The position numbers were made by a program, and so were the translations under genes. The notes beneath the pieces were generated by a model that saw nothing but the letters and a program-made list of their open reading frames with translations, did not search any database and was not told where the DNA came from. Positions 13,396 through 25,820 of a DNA stretch of 64,000 bases are shown here, piece after piece (the stretch's first letter is position 1; each line of letters begins with the position of its first letter). The stretch is from Petrosia ficiformis (Eukaryota; Porifera; Demospongiae; Haplosclerida; Petrosiidae): positions 30,834,466 through 30,898,465 of the forward strand of contig OX345636.1 of assembly GCA_947044365.1 (NCBI GenBank), read 5' to 3'.

Positions 13396-13879
13396 TTCGA
13401 GCCAGGGTTGCCAGGTGGGTTTGTCCAAAAGTCCACAAAAATTTGCCAAAAAGTTCATATTTTGGATAAAAAGTTTATGTTTCAAATTTTTTCTGTAGAT
13501 CTAATAATTTTGTCCCTCTACGTGAGCAAATATTTTTGGACGATTCATTAGAAGTTAATAAGCAGCTAAAATTAATAATTAAAGTACTAATTATTTATTA
13601 CAATGAATAATTACTACATTCTACATCGAAGCTAGCTATAGGTAGCAAGGTTTATCATGATTACTATGATTAGTTTTCATCAGAATCTGATTCTTCATCT
13701 GGGTCAGCACTGTACAAATTATCAGTTGTCATTCTTTGCTTGAGTTCTAAAGGAGGAGTAAATTCAACACACCCTTTGAATTCAAACCACAGCTCAACTC
13801 AAGAGCAGGCTTACAGTGAAACTGGAACCGGAAGTTCTGTAAATTATTGCTGTAAAATCTTCTTGTCATTTTTCCATGT

Positions 13880-14250
13880 AATATATATATCTTTAAGCTC
13901 CTAGCATACATGCACTGTAGTTCAACAGAGACATTAAAATACAACCAATACAAAGAACTAAACCTTCACCTAAACAATTCCTTACAAATCTTGAAGTCTA
14001 CAAAACATTTCAGCTACTTCATCATCCCACAATAGCTACTCAACTTTATCTACATTTTTCTGAAGGCTTTGAGATGTTGGCACATCTAGAAACTCATTGG
14101 ATAGAGACAGCTACCACCTTTTCAGCTCCATCATTTTACACGTGGTTAATTAATGACGAGCGTGTCTTTTCTTAATTAGAGGTGCGGCTTCCGTTTTCAG
14201 AATTCGAACGCATAAATTACGCGTTTGACGCGCTTTAGGGAAAACACTGA
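13880..14250 (-). repeat. Dispersed repeat family D, copy 1
   Basis: Matches 62990-63360 in opposite orientation (TCATCATCCCACAATAGCTA, ATTTTTCTGAAGGCTTTGAG, TTAATTAGAGGTGC, GCGTTTGACGCGCTTTAG). Both copies are several hundred bases long and moderately diverged. Confidence 0.82.
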
Positions 14251-16708
14251 TATATCCTAAAAGTTGAGAAATTAATGAATCCGTTAGTTGTAGCTAACAC
14301 ACAAAAAGGTTTAATTAAGTAGTAAAACATAGTTAAATACACCTGCACATGGTCCTTTTGTATGGTGGGTATTAATTAAGAACTTCATATAATTAAGAAC
14401 TATAATTTATATTGACATTGAAAATATATTTGTACATGTATAACACCTAAGTAATAAACTTACCATGGCATTAAGTGATCAAACAGTCCCATGTTGAATA
14501 ACAGCCTCTTGCAATTGGTCGTTAATAGATCAACAGTAATTGGAGAAATCATATCACCTCAGTTGTGATCCATCTTGTCATTTTATTCATGTCCTATTAT
14601 ACAAATGAATAGTGGGCATTAATTGGAACATACATCATGAATAGTGCTAACACAATCCAATATTACAAGTTCAATACTGAGGTGCATGGTCAATTTGTAG
14701 GATGGGCATTAATTGGAACTTACATATTAAGACTTGAATATACATAGGAAGGTATCCTGTTACAAATTGAAATTATTACGTGAACTGACACTGTGTGAAT
14801 GGGAGAAATATGTACACCAAGCTAGTAATAAATCAAAAGGACTTACCTGTACACTGGAACGAATCATTTTAAATGTTCAAGAGAGTGGGCATGAACTACA
14901 CTTACAGTACTCTTAGTACCTAATGAACAACCATATCACCAGGCTCCACACCACACCGCTCGTGGAGGTGGTACTGTGTCGTGGTCCACCCTCCCTGCCA
15001 CCCTCTCACTCTCAGGTTCTATACTGCTTAGCGTTCCTGTAGTTGAAGATATCTATTATAGCAGTGAACAGATAACATGTTATCTCATAAGATTAATATA
15101 TACAATATCATCAACTATTATACACAGTTATGGTCAGTGTCTGTACATGTCAACATTATCTAATGGATTTGATGCTGTAGGGTGAAGTCTAACTAACTAT
15201 ATTCTCTTTTTGCAGTCACAAGAAAAGCATAGGAAATGTCACTTTCATAACTCCAATTGTAGATCCACAGCAGATTTTGTGTATTATACATGTAGCATCA
15301 CATACTTTTCGAACACATTTATAAAGAAATTTCTTTTGCTTCCTTTTAGAATTGGTAAATTGATATTGTATGACAATTATAGTAGAAAAGCCATCATATG
15401 GGGTGTTGAATACTACGTCGATTGGGCTTTTATTAGTTTCAGTTATCAATAACTAACAGGATCTGTAGCATGTAGAATTTTGTATAGATTCGAACATCAT
15501 GAAAGTAATTATTCCTTTTACTGTTGGGATGTTCATATAGTACGTAGTTTTATAACATTTGTGGAAACGTTTCAATAGACAGATTTTGTTTTCTCCCTTT
15601 TGATTTGCTATAGTATGAATCCAGAACAGAATTTTAGTAGAAAAGCCATTATACATGGGTTGTATATTATTATGCCGATTGGATGTTTTCAGCTTTCAAT
15701 TTGAATTCAATAGCTAATAGGATCCACAGCATGTACAATTCATGTAGATGATATTGGTTTGTCGATTGTCTTTAGGTGTTCGGGTTTTAGTAAAGTTCCA
15801 TCAGAAACATAGCTTTGTAATTTTGATGAAGATAGTAGTTTTGAAATGTGACATTAGCTACACTCTCCATGCAAACGTACAATTGGATAAACAACTAGCT
15901 AAACTAAACCCAAGGACATAAAATCCAATAGAGAAAGAAGAAATGTACTAACACTGAACGTAATTGCTATATAATGGTTGAGGATATTGTGATAATCTCC
16001 CTGCTAATTTAACAATTGGGAGATTAGATTCTTTGATTACTGATACAGCTACTCTCAACACAATATGCTTTAGTATGACAATTAGTTACTCATTTAACAT
16101 AATTTTGTTGAATGATGTTTTCTACACATTATGTTTTGATGAAGAGAATAAATCACCAACAGGAGTAGCAAATGTGTATTATAATCACATTCATGTTTGA
16201 GAGTTACATGTAGATACACGTGTACATTATGTGTTTGCTTTATATCACTATTTCAGAGTTGAAGTATACTGATATAAAGGTCAGCACCATGTGGGGCATC
16301 AAATCCCAAAAGCATTTCTTTCTTATGACAATTCTCTGTGGGTCTTTCTGTCCCAATAGACTCTTTTAGCCGTTTTATCATCATCTGCTATGCACTATAT
16401 GATCAGTGCAGACAGTTAGTGTTTGTAACACTTGTCATTTGTTTAACAGTTTGAGTGTTAATGACTGAGTCATATATAGTAGAGACACAGTTAGAAAGAG
16501 CACCAACAGGAACATCAATAAAGATTTTCATTATGAATTTGCAGCTGCCTTTACATGTTAAACTAGAGTAAATTCAAGCTCAATGATTTTGTAAATTATG
16601 TGTACATAGCAAACACAGTATTGTATCAAATGCATTAGATTTGTATCAGTGTACAGTAAACAGTATCATATTTACTATAATAGATACCATAAACATCAAT
16701 TAGTGTGG
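14251..16708. other. Gene-free stretch
   Basis: AT-rich. A possible isolated exon-like segment at 14907-15014 (reads LLVPNEQPYHQAPHHTARGG) is not supported by homology. No recognisable repeat ends apart from paired GTAGAAAAGCCAT(C/T)AT blocks near 15381 and 15637. Confidence 0.5.
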
Positions 16709-17202
16709 TCATAGGTTATTGTGGACACAAACGTATACATGTACACAATTTTTTGCATAGTTCATTATAAAGGCAGCTTTGAATTTTTGTGTATTAGCTC
16801 TGTAACTTAATTTTGACAAAGCTTTTTGTTTATCAGGATTACTCCTATAGTTTGATTTTGACAAAGCTTTTTGCTTTTCAGGATTCTTCTTATAGCTTTC
16901 TACCTTTTTGGCCAAAATATTAACAATTAACTAGCAAACCACAATGTTCACATTTTTTTTGGCGTATTGGAATCTCAAATTGGCAATGTGGACATTTTCT
17001 ACTAGTTTCTAGATGGGCTTGGGTTAAGCTCAACATCTCCAGCCATTACTAAAAGGAGACTTAAAATACTGATAACCAGAATAAAGGACATTTTGCCACG
17101 GGAACAACATTTACCATTAGCAAAGTCATTTGTACAACGTGCTTTGAAACCACATGGATGAAAACAGCCAATAGCCATTCTCCATTGTTGTATGGCAATC
17201 AT
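16709..17202 (-). pseudogene. Broken ORF: hydrophobic leader with 2A-like motif, zinc ribbon, lysine-rich 15-residue repeats
   Basis: Reading leftward from ATG at 17202: MIAIQQWRMAIGCF, a Cys-rich stretch, a hydrophobic run (MSFILVISILSLLLVMAG), then GDVELNPSP. Canonical 2A peptides end NPGP; here the Gly codon has become Ser by one G-to-A change, which should abolish ribosome skipping. A stop follows at 17002. In the next frame (16997-16920) a zinc ribbon reads KCPHCQFEIPIRQKKCEHCG. In the third frame (16915-16709) three 15-residue units follow (YKKNPEKQKALSKSN, YRSNPDKQKALSKLS, YRANTQKFKAAF). The WR.xIG.F...LLL.GDVE.NPGP head is typical of the N-termini of some metazoan LINEs and sponge gene families. 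The protein's function is unknown to me. Confidence 0.7.
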
Positions 17203-17338
17203 TTTACTTAGAGTGATAGAAAATTGAAAGACACAAAGGTTAATATAATAGACTGTGACTAGTGTATGTGTATAAATGTTATTTGCACTATTTAACAAAA
17301 GTGTAGAGAGTGTATGTATGCAATACAAATAGCTTATA

Positions 17339-17370
<32 letters not shown>

Positions 17371-17475
17371 ATTACCCTCGCCGCGTAGCGTAGGCGGAAG
17401 GGTACGGTAATCGTTTTGTCTGTGTGTCTGTGTGTCTGTGTGTCTGTGTATCTGTGTGTCTGTGTGTGTGTTAGC
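17339..17475. repeat. TA run plus CCTCGCCGCG-headed repeat and TGTGTCTG microsatellite
   Basis: A (TA)n tract (17339-17365) is followed by ACCCTCGCCGCGTAGCGTAG and a TGTGTCTG array. Related GC-rich heads occur at 18252 (CCTTGCCACGTAGGCGAGGG) and 39475 (GGGCTCGCCGCGCCTACGCG), suggesting one mobile family. Confidence 0.65.
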
Positions 17476-18015
17476 AATTTTTCTGGAAAAATAAAAACAT
17501 TGACATTTCAAAAGAGGTACTGGTAGACTTCAAATTATACAAGGAAAAAAAATAACGTAGGAATTCTTCTTAAACCTTTCGGTTATAAAGTTATCACAAT
17601 GTTTATAACTCACGATTACTGTTTCCAGACTTGAGAAGACTCGTGGAGGCATCTGGACACATCAAAACATAACTACTCCTGTATCATGACTATCGCTAGC
17701 AAAGCACTACATAAAAGCAAACAAAATTTGGGTAGTGGTTGCTACAACATCGAGTACTGGCTCCAAGCATTCTCCATTACTTTCAAACTCCGCCTATTTC
17801 AATTTCAAGTCATGTGCTGTGCACGTTACTCGAACGTCAGCAGTTTTGAGGACCTGTCTATGCTGTCTTTGTGGAATATTTCACAAGACGAATTGAGGAT
17901 CTTTCTTTCTTCTTTCAGATAATACAGAGACTAAAATGTAAGACTTATAGTATAGACAAGGAAGAGACTAGTATAATCATACTAAGTAATAAGTAGTGAC
18001 ATGTTAGTTTATATA

Positions 18016-18058
<43 letters not shown>

Positions 18059-18524
18059 ATATCTATATCTATATCTATTATAATATTATTATAAAAACTA
18101 ACATGCCAGTACGGTTTTATAACTTAACATGTTTTATACACAAACTAAACAATCTGAAGTAAACATTCTCATTATTATATGACCATACAAACGAGCAATG
18201 ATAATTATAATCTTTTGGCATATTATATTTCGAAATTATAGTTTGTATTACCTTGCCACGTAGGCGAGGGTCCCGTCCCGACGGTATTCATTAGACAAGT
18301 AAACAGTAAGATAAAAGTTGTGTGTGTATTAGTATAATTATTGAAACTTATCTCAGAGAGGTCCAACCAGCACTTCAATTCCTTTCCAGCCACGCAGAGA
18401 AGAATCTTACTGTTGCAGAAAGAGAACTTCTCAGTTCTCACAGGACACGATTAATTAATAAATGACAGGCGCAATTCCAGTCCTTGTGGTTATAAAATGC
18501 GCAGGCGCAAGTTAACTCCCTTCG
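17476..18524. other. Gene-free stretch
   Basis: Contains a TA-rich microsatellite at about 18014-18080 flanked by ACATGTTAGTTT and AAAACTAACATG (inverted), and a GC-rich repeat head at 18252. No exon is supported. Confidence 0.55.
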
Positions 18525-18955
18525 AAAATGGCATCCAACTGGAGATCAAATCTTTGGCATCGTTGAGACTGTCTTCTTTCATAGTATCTGAAGATATCAT
18601 CTCCATACTTTAAGACCAGAATTTTACTATAAATGCGATTGGAATAGTGCTAGAATCATTGTGATAGTTCAACAAATAAAAAAAAAAGATTTGTCTGGAA
18701 AATAATAATAATAATAATATGAAGCAGATTTTGCCAGTTTTGCCACTCACCGGTTCCCTATTTTAACGACAATATTTGGCCATCTAGACGGTGTTGGTAG
18801 TCATAAAACACTAGATATGAACAGGTATGTATGTATTAAAACTTATCTCTATATATTACCAGAGATTTCAGCTCATCACTTGCAATTCAAATGTATGGGC
18901 GGCCATTTTTTTTCCGTGCCATCCCTACATAGAGAGTACTACCGTACTCTCTGAT
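18525..18955. repeat. Dispersed repeat family B, copy 2
   Basis: Same orientation and same edges as 9286-9712, including the terminal hairpin AGAGAGTACTACCGTACTCT. The next 50 bases (CGAACCCGTGGAAAAGCAAT) belong to the GGGATGGCC-ended family. Confidence 0.85.
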
Positions 18956-19677
18956 ATAAACATACATCGAACCCGTGGAAAAGCAATCATAGGTATGGCC
19001 CTAGGGGCCATAACAAATGATTCCAGACATGAGAAACCCATCAGCAAAGAATCACAAAGCTATATGGATACTTTCTTCTCTATTATCATTTTTATTGTCT
19101 ACTGTTGCATATACACATGTATTTCTCAGCATCAACTTTGTTATTACTACTTCTGCCAGCAATGTAAGGAATGGAGCCTTATATCCTTTCATCCTTTAAT
19201 TTATCAACCATCTGTCTATTCATCCATTCAAGTACAAACCACACATAAGAATCACTTGATCCAATGGAAAAACAATTTTTATTATAGCAGTCACATGACA
19301 GTCACATACTGTATATCAAATAAATTATTTTATGGGTCATTTAGTTAGTTTTTGAAAGTAAATATTATTACATGTATTTACTGATGCATTGGTAAACAGG
19401 ACTCTATAAGCATTTTCAGATACATGTATGTAGAGAGAGGCTAGGGGAGGGTTGCAATCCCAGCAAGATGTCTTTAACCCAGGCAGACTATCAGTGTCAA
19501 GTGGTACAATGACACCAAAGCATATATGTAAGTTAAGTTTGACCACACCAGATTTGTTAATCGATCCATTTTGCTAACCTGGGTATGTATGATCCTATTG
19601 AGGGCCAGGAAAGATGAATACACCAGTTACCAGATATACCTATAAATAGATACGTAGATTAATTAAATAATAGAATG
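18956..19677. other. Gene-free stretch
   Basis: Starts with a MITE-like end (GAACCCGTGGAAAAGCAATC, then GGTATGGCCC). The plus-strand ORF spanning 18827-19348 lies partly in repeat B and has no recognisable domain. Confidence 0.5.
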
Positions 19678-19766
19678 CATGAATGAATGAATGAATGAAT
19701 GGATGAATGAATGGATGCATAACTATATATATATATATATATATAATTATATATATATATATATAT
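19678..19766. repeat. (ATGA)n and (TA)n microsatellites
   Basis: GAATGAATGAATGAAT-type tetranucleotide repeats (19678-19718) run into TA repeats (19724-19766). Confidence 0.9.
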
Positions 19767-19772
19767 GTGTAT

Positions 19773-19863
19773 GTTATAACACCCCAGCGCGGGATATATC
19801 ACATTTATAATCACCGAACCCGAGGGCAAGGATGTGATATTTCCCAAGCGGGGATGTTATAAC
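19773..19863. mobile_element. Foldback MITE with GTTATAAC ends, copy 1
   Basis: GTTATAACACCCCAGCGCGG pairs imperfectly with the right arm (CCAAGCGGGGATGTTATAAC) around a centre CCCGAGGGCAAGG. The architecture and core resemble 59694-59800. Confidence 0.75.
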
Positions 19864-19965
19864 GAATTTATTTACATACTTGAGCCAAACTGCACATGTG
19901 CAAAATTAGTCGTTGCAAAATACTACCTGACTCCACGAGGTCCAGCAGTGTAGTTACTAGAAGTA

Positions 19966-20307
19966 ATGGAGAAAGTAGGAGAGAAACACGATATTGAAAA
20001 GGAACACGTCGATCCAAAAAAGAAGCGTTTGTCTCTTACATTGAAGAAAAAAAATTCAGGCAGGTTTGGAAGGTCATCAGTGGATGAACTCAAAGCCAAA
20101 GCTACCAAGATCATGGCAAAAAACTCGGTGCTTTCCAGTAAATGGGCTTTGACCAACTTTAACCAATGGTTTGAGGATTACAATGAACGAAATCCAAACT
20201 GTAAGTGTCCCGAAGAATTGTTGTCTCCATGCTGTTCAAAGGAAATTTTGAATCGGTGGTTGTGTGTGTATTTATTTCATTTCTTGTGTAACATTATTCT
20301 GTATTAG
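19966..20307 (+). pseudogene. Crypton-like tyrosine recombinase family, N-terminal fragment
   Basis: 113 codons from a good ATG. After a Lys/Glu-rich leader (KKKRLSLTLKKKNSGRFG) comes SSKWALTNFNQWFEDYNERN and CPEELLSPCCSKEILNRWL. This is the helical N-terminal (SAM-like) region found in ZMYM/DUF3504-type proteins derived from Crypton recombinases. The catalytic domain with its R-H-R-Y residues is absent: the ORF loses similarity after NRWLC and runs into a 35-base tandem repeat. A GT at that point (20266, GTGTGTATTT) could be a donor, but I see no following exon, so truncation is more likely. Confidence 0.6.
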
Positions 20308-20445
20308 ATATCCATTATGAGTTTATCACTATTCCTTATTATATATCCATTATGAGTTTATCACTATTCCTTATTATATATCCATTTTGAGTTTATCACT
20401 ATTCCTTATTATATATCCATTTTGAGTTGATCATTATTCTGTATA
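20306..20445. repeat. 35-bp tandem repeat, four copies
   Basis: TCCATTATGAGTTTATCACT-type units start at 20311, 20346, 20381 and 20416; the last two carry TCCATTTTGAG. Confidence 0.92.
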
Positions 20446-20595
20446 ATAAAAAAATCCATTCATCATATTGGCTTCTTCAGGTGCTAACATGTTACCATAA
20501 ACTGTTAACCAAACTTCAAAAGGATTTATTCATCCTTAGGGTACTTTATCCTGATTTATATATAACACTGTGGAAGTTAGGCTCAACCATGATAT

Positions 20596-20690
20596 AAATA
20601 AATAAATAAATAAATAAATTAATAAATAAATAAATAAATATATATATATATAATTTATATATATTATATATATATATATATGTATATTAT
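20596..20690. repeat. (AAAT)n and (TA)n microsatellites
   Basis: AATAAATAAATAAAT repeats followed by TA-rich sequence. Minus-strand ORFs here are low-complexity translations. Confidence 0.9.
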
Positions 20691-22544
20691 GTAGTATGCT
20701 AATCGGTCCTACATAACATTGACTCCACCCCCATTTGTTTATCATTTATTTATTCATTTTTACATGCAGTGTAATTATAATAATTATGTTATTATGGTTG
20801 TATTTTCATTTTAATTACTAATTGCTCTGTTATGTACATGTATGTGCTTAATAAAGATTCAGGGCAGTTGATAGATACATGTATCCCTTTATCATGGGTG
20901 GAGGAGAAGGTGTGGTAGTGGGGCACTTTGACTATACATGAGCAGAGGTAGACGTTTTTCGCGGTGATCCAAAAATTGTGTCTCTTCCACATGTATTTAT
21001 TTGTCACATCATATAACCAATATTTCTAACACACAAGGTGCAACAATAAAGGTGGGAATGTTTAATGCATTAATCATTAACCATATAATATTTCTGACCC
21101 CAAGGTGGAGCAATTAGAGCCTGCAAGCACATCACATAAGGTGGTATACTGGAAAGGACAGGTTCAAGTATACCAATGCGTAATGGTCTTTTGCACATGT
21201 CCTGTAAGGCTTGATTCATATCATGTAAAGCAGGCAAGGCAAGGCATGCCAAGGCATAAAACAAAAAGGGGAAGTCTTGTGCACACCTAATGAAAGGCAA
21301 GTGAAGACATGTCCACACCTTCATTCATTAGAATGAGATTTCACTGCAAAGTACACATGCATACTTTAATATATGCACATACATACTTGTACATGCAGTT
21401 AATATTGCAGACATGTTTCAAAAGAGTTAAAACTGTGTTGCATACTACTTCTGTACTTTTCTCATTAGGGGAACAAGTTTAGTACTTGTTATAGAAAATA
21501 ATTTAGTGTTTTAAGGCTTTCTATAGCACCTTGATACAAACACATGCAAACATTTGCTCCCTTTTGCTTAAAAAACTTCCAATGTAGTTTTCTAACATTC
21601 ACTCCAGCCCCAATAAGAGTTATATTAGTTGACAATAGTTACTTATGAAACATGCGGTGTCTATAAATGTACATGTACATGTACATATCCAGTATATTCA
21701 TTATGTGTATTGATATTGAAGGAAGACTAAAAGTAATTCATTGTTGTATTACTATTACACACGTACATGTATATGTACTTACTTAATGAAGCTGAACAAC
21801 GTAAGCCTGGTGCAACTTCGAAGAGCTCTAAGCTCTAAGTGACAATCTTTGAGACTGTAAACCGTTCTCCTACAAGGGAGAAGTAAACAATGAACCAATT
21901 TGTATATTAGTAAAATATTGATACTGTAAAAACTAGGGCTGGGAATCGGCTGAGATTCTGAAATCGATTATCACTAACTACATAAACGATTAAAATCAAT
22001 GAAAGTAATTAGGTCAATTAAGTCAATTAATACCGGAAACTCCTCCCATTTGATTATCAAAAAGGGCTTCCTGTCACTTCAATATTGTACATTATTTGCT
22101 ATCGCATGCTTGAAAAGTATGTCTCTCGGAGAAATTAATATAATCGATATCACAGACTTAGAGTCGATAATTAGAAGAATTTTCAATATCGATTGATTAA
22201 TCAATTAATCTATTAATCATCCCAGTCCTAGTAAAAACTAAAAACTTACCTATTCCTTTAGTCTGGTTCTCAATATAGTACACTCAATGTTCTACTGTTT
22301 CTAAAATAGAATAGAATATATATACATGTGTATATAATTAAAAAATATTGTGTTGAACAGTATGTCTATACAGTAGCAAAACACATCATTGCAGAAAAGG
22401 CAGGCTCAATTCTTGTGAAATCAAGGACAGGGGAGAATCTTGGATAAAAGGCAGGTATAAATAACCTTGAAACAGTAACAAAATATATGGGGAGTTGTAA
22501 CACTAAAGAAGACGAAAGAAAAGTTGCAGGAATGTTTACGTCAT

Positions 22545-22640
22545 AATATGGACGATTTTATGCTGAAAATAGTCGAAATGGTTATGCAGATATCTCTACT
22601 TTCAGAAATTATTTTGGACCGAAACCCGCAATTACAGTAA
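22545..22640 (+). repeat. Dispersed short repeat, copy 2
   Basis: See 12515-12610: same order of conserved blocks on the same strand (TGCTGAAAATAGTCGAAATG, ACTTTCAGAAATTATTTTGG). Confidence 0.7.
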
Positions 22641-22699
22641 TCTTTTAGAATGGACTCTTGAACCAAGCAAAAAAAAATAAAATCGTGAGTCTGCAGGAA

Positions 22700-22930
22700 G
22701 AGAGAAAGGGGAACGTTTGTAGTCGACGGGCAACGCCCACTTTTTGTCTAGTCTGCATAACGCCTGAATTTTAAGAAACCATTACTTTTAACTCACTCAG
22801 CTAGACAGAAGACCTTCTAAGAAAGCCATTGATACCAAAAACATGCTTCGTTAGCTGCAGGAAAGCAACAAGACGAGTGTTTGAATTTGTAGTAGTAGTC
22901 AGCAGCGACGCCCATACGAAGCGTGTTTAT
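22700..22930 (-). repeat. Dispersed repeat family E, copy 1
   Basis: Its reverse complement matches 31660-31800: CTTGTTGC, CTAACGAAGCATG, TTTGGTATC(A/T)ATGGC, TTTCTTAGAA(A/G)GTCTTCTG. The flanking GGGCAACGCCCAC parallels GAGGGCGTTGC. Confidence 0.75.
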
Positions 22931-25405
22931 CACTTCTGTTTGGTCTGTAACTTGACTTTTTCACTGATTTAAAATAAGTAATTGACTTCTTCGTAGTGTG
23001 TGCTTGTTAGTTTCTCCTATATTTAAAGATTTCATGATGTATTTGCACTTCGCTATTTTCGTTAATTAATGCATTATTCAAAAGTTGCAAATTTGCAACC
23101 TTCGTTGGGAAAGGCAATTAACTCACTTAGTTTCCTTTACTATTAGATATTTGTCAATAATTGATTGATTATTTTGAGAGACCGTTTTAATAAAATTTCA
23201 CTTCACTAGAATTACATAATATATATATATACCTCAGCAGGATATTAAATTGAGATTCATGGAAACAAGTGAGTGTTAATCAATCATCAGATTAATATGC
23301 AATATTGAGAATGTATTGCACATGCACAGTAGCTGGTAATAACAGCTTTTGTACATATATTAACAACTGCAATAGTAGTCAGCTGTAAAATAGATACCTA
23401 TAATATGCATTATACATTCACCTTTCAGTGTACATGTATATAAATTCTGTAGGAATGTAAAACTCTACATGTTGGATTAATCATAATTTTGTATCAAAGG
23501 TCCAATTGGCCTCAACCAATACATAATTATAGTTATTATACTAAATTTTAATTTGAAAATGCCTAAAAAGAAAAGCACACCTTGTGGTACTCGATAATGT
23601 ATAGATTAAGTTAATGTCATAATGGTAATACATGTATATATGATTATATATATGAAACAATGAATCGAATGCATAAAAAAGAACAAAAAAGGATAATTAA
23701 TTATAAAAATGAATGCACTAAAGTGCAGAACCCTCGCTAGCTACTGCTAAAGTGCATGGCTTTAGAACAACTTTGCCTAAGTAACATATTGCAACAGCCA
23801 GGAACACATCATTTGTATCAACACTAAGAAGTCATCATGAATATGCAAATTATGGGGATAGCATGGCCATCATATCTCTTGAGAACTAGCGAATGACTGG
23901 ACAAAACCTCACAAATAGCTGTATAAACACTCGTTAGGACAATAGACAAAGCTCAAGAAACAAAGCGTCAAAAAGACAAAAGTTAGTGGTTCAGTGTTTT
24001 CTGCTGACATCAGCAAAAACGAAAACATTTCATTTTTGATACCAGTATAATTGATGTATCACACAGGTATTTAATTTTATTGCTGTGGATGAACCAACTG
24101 ATAATGGCTATACTAGTGATAATCTCCATATGAAACTACATGAATAATGATGCTGTTCTGTATCAAGTATGCATTACTCAGTTACAACAATAATGAAATG
24201 TATGTATGGATGAATATGTTATAGTATGCAGTTGATATAACACAATGAATGTAATCCTCTTTAGTTCACAAATTGGGGTCTCGGCAAATATTATATATAA
24301 TCTGTTTCTCATAAATAATTATGTTTCAGTTTTCTGATTAAAAGGTATATTAACCTATCTTTTCTATTGATGATTGTATTGATGGTGGTGAGAGCATGTT
24401 TCTTGAGGCATATCCTGTTGTGGAAGAACAACAAAAACATCCCAAAACTTTGAAGTCATGAAAAAAGTCTCATACATCAATCACAGGATACATGGATAGT
24501 CTTGATAGCTTGTATGGTTTGCAGATGAGCTATGTTAGATCTTCATCAATGTATTGTTATTTGCTATATGGAAATAGGTTTGCAAGATAGAATTATTTTT
24601 GCATAATTATGAATTAACTAAGTAACTAAGTACCCTTCAGTAGTCACTTAAGGATACATTTGATTCATAATTATACTAAAATAATTGAATCCTTAGGTGA
24701 CTGCTGTTTGTTATTAGTGAGCACATAATTGATACTAATAATTATAGCTAGTACATCAACAATGTGTCTGCTCATCACTAGGAGTGGACATTTATCTACT
24801 TATGCAACAGTCTTTTATCTCCACTTGAAGAAGCAACTTAAGCCCCTCCCACTGCACCCATTTCCCAAGTCCAGACCAGGGACATTTATTGATTGTTAAA
24901 TACCTAATTACTACAGTGTATAGTGTCCCTGTGTACTCCGACAATGGAAACGAGACTGCATACACACATACAGTACAAGGCACTCTTGCATATATATACA
25001 CACCTCATTATGCTCACATAATCATTGCTCCACATACTGGAGACTCATCCTATTACCACCTCCATGGACCCCCACCACTCTCTATAATTCTCCTCCTATA
25101 TAATACGTACTTACCCTCCACGACTGGGTTCTCCAAAGAAGACACACACTGGCCCTGATGTTTACCGTGGCATTACATGCGGAGAGTTCCTCTGGAGAAA
25201 GAGGGAGTAGTAGAGGAGGACGAGTTTCTTGCACTTCGTTTCACCTTCTGCCATTAAGATTACAGAATAAAGGAGAATATGAACCTAAGCCTTTTGATTC
25301 CTGACTACACAAGCTGTGACAAGCATGTGACAAGCATGTGGCATCATCTGGCATGCAAATAACTAATCAGTTTCGTCCGCGAAGCTCGAAGCATGGGTGA
25401 AAATG

Positions 25406-25418
25406 TGCTGACTCAGCA
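25406..25418. promoter_or_regulatory. Perfect TRE-type Maf recognition element
   Basis: TGCTGACTCAGCA, the 13-base MARE consensus containing an AP-1 core, in the left part of the MITE. Confidence 0.55.
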
Positions 25419-25734
25419 TGTCATGTGATTATTTAGAGCAGCACACCTGACATTTTAAATTCTGTGCCGCGAACGGCGAAATATCAGAGATTGGTTCTTT
25501 CGCATACTCGCTGCCAGTCGCTTGGTGTCAAATAACAGTGGTAGACGCACTGCCAGATATTGATATTGGTATAACAGAGGCTCTTTACTGAGTTGGTAAA
25601 TTAATAACAAACATACTTTCCCATACACGAACCTTCCCAAACATTTATCCCGTGTCTTAGTAAGTGTAGATCTACTTTCATATAGGTTAGTTTTACAACA
25701 TGAAAAAGGATGTTAGCCAATTTCAGACATTTGA

Positions 25735-25742
25735 TGACGTCA
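25735..25742. promoter_or_regulatory. Perfect cAMP response element
   Basis: TGACGTCA, about 450 bases upstream of the TAF1A start codon and inside the MITE. The equivalent place in the 35009-35581 copy is degenerate (AACATCATG). Confidence 0.5.
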
Positions 25743-25781
25743 CGGTATAGCTGAATTTGATTGGTATGCACGTACCGTGCA

Positions 25782-25794
25782 TGCTGAGTCAGCA
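25782..25794. promoter_or_regulatory. Perfect TRE-type Maf recognition element
   Basis: TGCTGAGTCAGCA, in the opposite arm to 25406-25418, so the pair is part of the element's internal symmetry. The same site survives at 35501-35513 in the other copy. Confidence 0.55.
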
Positions 25795-25810
25795 CAACCA
25801 ATGCGATAAA

Positions 25811-25820
25811 GTCACGTGAC
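25811..25820. promoter_or_regulatory. Perfect palindromic E-box (USF/TFEB type)
   Basis: GTCACGTGAC, followed by CCAAT (25821). The matching site in the 35009-35581 copy has decayed to GTCACC. Confidence 0.5.

Larger units (their letters stand above)
20700..25369. other. Long gene-free stretch
   Basis: No exon or conserved protein is recognised over 4.6 kb. Elements seen: a second copy of the 12515 repeat (22545-22640), repeat family E (22700-22930), short TA tracts, and an unsupported ORF (24889-25158) of low-complexity appearance. Some plus-strand segments end in donor-like GT but do not join. Confidence 0.5.

Noticed and set aside
14907..15014. Possible isolated exon (acceptor CTTACAG, donor at CTCTCAG|GTTCTA)
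   Set aside because: No homology recognised, no partner exon in phase, and the ORF continues beyond the donor without a break.
17203..17511. N-terminal extension of the 2A-containing ORF
   Set aside because: The extension translates TGTG and TA microsatellites; the ATG at 17202 begins the recognisable leader.
24889..25158. 89-codon plus-strand ORF
   Set aside because: Composition is low complexity (Tyr/His/Thr-rich), with no domain and no matching splice partners.
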